Assembly: GCF_024753255.1 (NCBI RefSeq)
Contig: NZ_JANUHA010000001.1
Coordinates: 1-64,000 of the forward strand
Direction of reading: 5' to 3'
DNA from: Massilia agri
GTDB lineage: Bacteria; Pseudomonadota; Gammaproteobacteria; Burkholderiales; Burkholderiaceae_D
DNA: 64,000 nucleotides
Numbering within the stretch: the stretch's first letter is position 1; each line of letters begins with the position of its first letter. Positions 60,747 to 64,000 of this stretch are shown here, piece after piece. Under the pieces are notes generated by a model. That model was not told where the DNA came from and did not search any database. It was given only the letters and a program-made list of their open reading frames with translations. Both the position numbers and the translations under genes were made by a program.

Positions 60747-60776
60747 TAAAAAAAAAGCGGACCGAAGTCCGCTTTC
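60747..60776 (-). terminator. Intrinsic terminator of gltA
   Basis: The minus-strand hairpin AAGCGGAC-ttcg-GTCCGCTT is followed by nine T. It stands 22 bp after the gltA stop. A second version with a changed stem follows the displaced gltA fragment at 57107-57131. Confidence 0.92.
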
Positions 60777-60797
60777 CTGATAACGCTGCGCTAAAGA

Positions 60798-62099
60798 TCA
60801 GCGCTTGTCGATCCCCGGCACGTCGCGCACCGGCGAGCCGACGAACAGCTGGCGCGGGCGGCCGATCTTCTGTTCCGGATCGGCGATCATTTCGTTCCAC
60901 TGGGCGATCCAGCCGATGGTACGGGCCATCGCGAAGATACCGGTGAACAGCGAGACCGGGATGCCCAGGGCCGACTGCACGATGCCCGAGTAGAAGTCGA
61001 CGTTCGGGTACAGCTTGCGCGACACGAAGTATTCGTCGTTCAGGGCGATCTTTTCCAGTTCCATCGCCAGCTTGAACAGCGGGTCGTCCTGCAGGCCCAG
61101 TTCGTTCAGCACTTCGTGGCAGGTTTCGCGCATCAGCTTGGCGCGCGGGTCGAAGTTCTTGTACACGCGGTGACCGAAGCCCATCAGCTTCACGCCCGAG
61201 TTCTTGTCCTTGACCTTCTCGATGAAGGCCGGGATGTTCTCGACGCTGCCGATTTCCTTCAGCATGGTCAGTGCGGCTTCGTTGGCGCCGCCGTGCGCCG
61301 GGCCCCACAGGCAGGCGATACCGGCAGCGATACAGGCGAACGGGTTGGCGCCCGACGAGCCGGCCAGGCGGACGGTCGAGGTCGACGCGTTCTGCTCGTG
61401 GTCGGCGTGCAGGATCAGGATGCGGTCCAGGGCGCGCACCAGCACGTCGTTGACCTTGTACTCTTCGCACGGGTTGGCGAACATCATGTGCATGAAGTTC
61501 GCGCTGTACGACAGGTCGTTGCGCGGGTACATGAACGGCTGGCCGATCGAGTACTTGTATGCCATGGCGACCAGGGTCGGCAGCTTGGCGATCAGACGGA
61601 TGGCCGAGATTTCGCGCTGCTGCGGATCGTTGATGTCCAGCGAGTCGTGGTAGAACGAGGCCAGCGCGCCGACGGTGCCGACCAGGACCGACATCGGGTG
61701 CGCGTCGCGGCGGAAGCCGCGGAAGAAGAAGTTCATCTGCTCGTGGACCATCGTGTGACGGGTCACGGTGTTCTCGAATTCGGCCTTCTGCGCGGCGTTC
61801 GGCAGTTCGCCGTTCAGCAGCAGGTAGCAGGTTTCCAGGAAGTCGCAGTTGACGGCCAGCTGCTCGATCGGGTAGCCGCGGTACAGCAGCTCGCCCTTGT
61901 CACCGTCGATGTAGGTGATGCTCGAGTTGCACGAGGCAGTCGACATGAAGCCAGGGTCGTAGGTGAACTTGCCGGTCTGGCCGTACAGCTTGCGGATGTC
62001 GATGACGTCCGGGCCGATGGTGCCTTTGTAGATCGGCATGTCGACCGACGGGCTGCCGTCGGAGAACGACAGGGTGGCTTTGGTATCAGAGATATTCAT
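60798..62099 (-). CDS. gltA: Citrate synthase
   Basis: This 433-residue type II citrate synthase condenses acetyl-CoA and oxaloacetate. The catalytic residues are present: H269 in [12 protein letters not shown]310 in [10 protein letters not shown] and D368 in YPNVDFYSG. The [14 protein letters not shown] motif is also intact. It follows sdhE and sdhB in the usual betaproteobacterial order. Its 3' end is duplicated as a damaged fragment at 57155-57681. The terminal part of the intact gene may therefore have been brought in by the inserted DNA, which is inference. Confidence 0.96.
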   Translation of the reverse strand: MNISDTKATLSFSDGSPSVDMPIYKGTIGPDVIDIRKLYGQTGKFTYDPGFMSTASCNSSITYIDGDKGELLYRGYPIEQLAVNCDFLETCYLLLNGELPNAAQKAEFENTVTRHTMVHEQMNFFFRGFRRDAHPMSVLVGTVGALASFYHDSLDINDPQQREISAIRLIAKLPTLVAMAYKYSIGQPFMYPRNDLSYSANFMHMMFANPCEEYKVNDVLVRALDRILILHADHEQNASTSTVRLAGSSGANPFACIAAGIACLWGPAHGGANEAALTMLKEIGSVENIPAFIEKVKDKNSGVKLMGFGHRVYKNFDPRAKLMRETCHEVLNELGLQDDPLFKLAMELEKIALNDEYFVSRKLYPNVDFYSGIVQSALGIPVSLFTGIFAMARTIGWIAQWNEMIADPEQKIGRPRQLFVGSPVRDVPGIDKR

Positions 62100-62148
62100 G
62101 GCACTTCCTTCTTGTGGGAGTGGATCTTAAAAACAAAAAACGGCTGTC

Positions 62149-62439
62149 TCACGCTTGCCGCAGGCGCGCCAGCAAGGCGCGCACGTGCGGCCGGTCGACC
62201 TCGCCTTCAGGCTCGGAGCGGCCCAGCAGCAGGTCCATCAGCGGATTGTCCGCCAGGTCCAGCAAGCGGGTCAGCGCATCGACTTCCTCGTCGCTCAATT
62301 CTTCTTCATGCGCATCGAGGAAGCGCGTGAGGATCAAATCGTTCTCGAGCAGGCCACGGCGGGCGCGCCAGCGCAGGCGGGCGCGGTTCGTGGGGTCGGA
62401 TTGATGCGTTTTCACTAGAGTCCGTTGTTGGGTCAACAT
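62149..62439 (-). CDS. sdhE: FAD assembly factor SdhE
   Basis: This 96-residue protein helps attach FAD covalently to SdhA. The signature RARLRWRARRGLLENDLILTRF-type stretch contains the RGxxE motif (ARRGLLEND), followed by the acidic helix DEEVDALTRLLDLADNPLMD. ATG 62439 has GGAG upstream; a GTG at 62415 is an alternative that gives the shorter product more typical of the family. It lies between sdhB and gltA. Confidence 0.88.
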   Translation of the reverse strand: MLTQQRTLVKTHQSDPTNRARLRWRARRGLLENDLILTRFLDAHEEELSDEEVDALTRLLDLADNPLMDLLLGRSEPEGEVDRPHVRALLARLRQA

Positions 62440-62540
62440 CATACTCCGCATGCCGGGAATAGGCAGTACGGTACTTTTACTGTATTTGCGGCATCTTTTA
62501 CTGCGTGATGCTGCATTTTGCGGCTATGTGCTACGGCTGG

Positions 62541-62610
62541 CTGAACGCGCGCACGGCAAAGCCGTGCACCCTACGTAGGGTGGTCGGGTTCCCCGACCGC
62601 GCGTTCAAAT
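62541..62610. repeat. Dispersed hairpin element, copy 5 (back-to-back arrangement)
   Basis: Two units are joined outer end to outer end (CCCTAC next to GTAGGG), the reverse of copies 1-4. Stems are GCACGGC-aaa-GCCGTGC and GGTCGGG-ttc-CCCGACC. It lies in the sdhB-sdhE gap. Confidence 0.82.
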
Positions 62611-62633
62611 CACGTTTGAACTGAGCGACGATC

Positions 62634-63344
62634 TTAGATCGCGCGACGAACCAGCAATTCCTTGATCTTGCCGATCGCCTTGTTCGGATTCAGGCCCTTC
62701 GGGCACACGTCCGTGCAGTTCATGATCGAGTGGCAGCGGAACAGGCGGTACGGGTCTTCCAGGTTGTCCAGGCGCTCGTTGGTGGCTTCGTCGCGCGAGT
62801 CGGCGATGAAGCGGTAGGCCTGCAGCAGGCCGGCCGGGCCGACGAACTTGTCCGGGTTCCACCAGAACGACGGGCAGGAGGTCGAGCAGCAGGCGCACAG
62901 GATGCACTCGTACAGGCCGTCGAGCTCTTCGCGCTCTTCCGGCGACTGCAGGCGCTCTTTCTCCGGCTTGATCGAGTCGTTGATCAGGTACGGCTTGATC
63001 GAGTGGTACTGCTTGAAGAAGTTGGTCATGTCGACGATCAGGTCGCGGACCACCGGCAGGCCTGGCAGCGGACGCAGCACGATCGGCTGGGTCAGCTCGT
63101 TCAGGTTGGTGGTGCAGGCCAGGCCGTTCTTGCCGTTGATGTTCATCGCGTCCGAACCGCACACGCCTTCGCGGCAGGAGCGGCGCAGGGCCAGCGAATC
63201 GTCGACGTCCGACTTGATGCGCTGCAGCGCGTCGAGCAGCATCTTGTCGGTGTCTTGCAGCTCGACGGTGACGTCTTGCATGTAAGGCTTCGTATCCTTG
63301 TCCGGATCGTAGCGGTAGATCTTCAGTTGGACGGTGCGTGCCAT
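62634..63344 (-). CDS. sdhB: Succinate dehydrogenase iron-sulfur subunit
   Basis: The 236-residue subunit carries the 2Fe-2S site ([20 protein letters not shown]), the 4Fe-4S site ([18 protein letters not shown]) and the 3Fe-4S site ([20 protein letters not shown]). It passes electrons from FAD in SdhA to quinone. Length and motifs are standard. It follows sdhA closely, on the same strand. Confidence 0.97.
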   Translation of the reverse strand: MARTVQLKIYRYDPDKDTKPYMQDVTVELQDTDKMLLDALQRIKSDVDDSLALRRSCREGVCGSDAMNINGKNGLACTTNLNELTQPIVLRPLPGLPVVRDLIVDMTNFFKQYHSIKPYLINDSIKPEKERLQSPEEREELDGLYECILCACCSTSCPSFWWNPDKFVGPAGLLQAYRFIADSRDEATNERLDNLEDPYRLFRCHSIMNCTDVCPKGLNPNKAIGKIKELLVRRAI

Positions 63345-63394
63345 GTTTTTACCTGTTTTTCACGGGCCGCGACCACGTCGCGGCCCTGCATAAA

Positions 63395-64000
63395 TTAGAA
63401 AGTACGGGCCTTCGGCTTGAAGGTGTCGACGGTCAGCGGCTTGGTGACCACAGCCTTGTACTCGAGGCGGTTGTTCTCCGAGAACCACAGGGTATGCTTC
63501 ATCCAGTTCTCGTCGTCGCGGTTCGGGTAGTCGCTGTGGGCGTGCGCGCCGCGCGATTCCGGACGGGCCGCTGCCGACACGATGGTCGCCTTGGCGGTCT
63601 CGATCAGGTTGTCGAGTTCCAGCGCTTCCACGCGGGCGGTGTTGAACACCTTCGACTTGTCCTTGAACGACACGTGCTTGCGGCGCTCGTCCAGCTTCAT
63701 GATTTCCTTGACGCCCGCATCCAGCAGTTCCTGGGTACGGAACACGCCGCAGTACTTCTGCATGGTGGCGCGGATGTCGTTGGCGACGCCCTGCACTTTT
63801 TCGCTGCCGGTCGAGGTCTCGAGGCGGTTCAGGCGCTCGAGCGCGAAGTCGGCTGCGTCGGCTGGCAGCGGCTTGTTCAGCTTCTGCTTCAGGTTCGAGG
63901 CGACGACGTGGTTGCCGGCCGCGCGGCCGAAGACCACCAGGTCGAGCAGCGAGTTGGTGCCCAGGCGGTTGGCGCCGTGGACCGAGACGCAGGCGCATTC
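63395..64000 (-). CDS. sdhA: Succinate dehydrogenase flavoprotein subunit, C-terminal part (runs off the window)
   Basis: About 200 C-terminal residues are present. The reading frame continues past the window edge (upstream codons read HGANRLGTNSLLDLVVFGRA). The FAD-binding end (GRAAGNHV) and the helical C-terminal domain with SRGAHAHSDYPNRDDENWMK are typical of SdhA. The N-terminal FAD-binding domain and covalent His are outside the window. Confidence 0.95.
   Translation of the reverse strand, partial: ECACVSVHGANRLGTNSLLDLVVFGRAAGNHVVASNLKQKLNKPLPADAADFALERLNRLETSTGSEKVQGVANDIRATMQKYCGVFRTQELLDAGVKEIMKLDERRKHVSFKDKSKVFNTARVEALELDNLIETAKATIVSAAARPESRGAHAHSDYPNRDDENWMKHTLWFSENNRLEYKAVVTKPLTVDTFKPKARTF

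Overview
The window is GC-rich chromosomal DNA from a betaproteobacterium. The best fit is the Oxalobacteraceae (Massilia/Duganella/Janthinobacterium type). This rests on the surE-pcm-nlpD-rpoS-rlmD cluster, the sucAB-lpdA-zapE and sdhAB-sdhE-gltA clusters, a PEP-CTERM protein, and many copies of a GTAGGGTGG hairpin repeat. The genus is inferred from gene content and style only; no rRNA or tRNA gene was seen.

Layout. 0-5.3 kb (minus strand): the stationary-phase block surE, pcm, nlpD, rpoS, rlmD. 5.4-8.2 kb: a two-gene accessory unit, a TIR-domain protein followed by a TPR protein whose N-terminus is a KGGVGR-type P-loop domain with a broken P-loop. 8.4-14.6 kb: quinone oxidoreductase, DinG/YoaA-like helicase, a YdcH-type small protein, PP2C phosphatase, a coiled-coil lipoprotein and zapE. 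14.7-20.8 kb: 2-oxoglutarate dehydrogenase genes sucA, sucB and lpdA, with a SHOCT/PspC gene between sucB and lpdA. 21-25.5 kb: an operon behind a near-perfect Fur box, encoding PepSY membrane protein, DUF2271, DUF4198, ApbE and a membrane-anchored flavodoxin reductase; this looks like an iron-controlled extracytoplasmic flavin electron-transfer system. 25.6-34.7 kb: KGG stress protein, a two-component system with a proline-rich sensor next to a proline-rich secreted protein, and a run of small housekeeping or accessory genes. 35.7-40.9 kb: a two-component system followed by eptA and a PAP2 phosphatase (lipid A remodelling), then rnk. 42.4-46.2 kb: a PaoABC-like aldehyde oxidoreductase. 46.7-54 kb: a Ser/Gly/Thr repeat protein, GFA, Lgt family, PhzF, a clan-A glycosidase-like protein and a TonB-dependent receptor.

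About 54.1-60.75 kb is an AT-richer island unlike its surroundings. It holds a membrane coiled-coil protein, a protein combining an RN(x3)H HEPN-like motif with a PD-(D/E)XK nuclease motif, a DUF4145 gene broken by two frameshifts, a displaced and mutated 3' fragment of gltA with its own terminator, and a SIR2-HerA pair (a known NAD-depleting anti-phage system). Intact gltA follows at once, with a second version of the same terminator. I read this as stepwise insertion of defence cargo at the 3' end of gltA. 60.8-64 kb is the conserved gltA-sdhE-sdhB-sdhA block; sdhA runs off the window.

The most promising leads are the TIR plus degenerate-KGGVGR TPR pair, the gltA 3'-end insertion site with its cargo, the Fur-controlled flavinylation operon, and the hairpin repeats, which show compensatory stem changes and supply the TAG stop codons of four genes.
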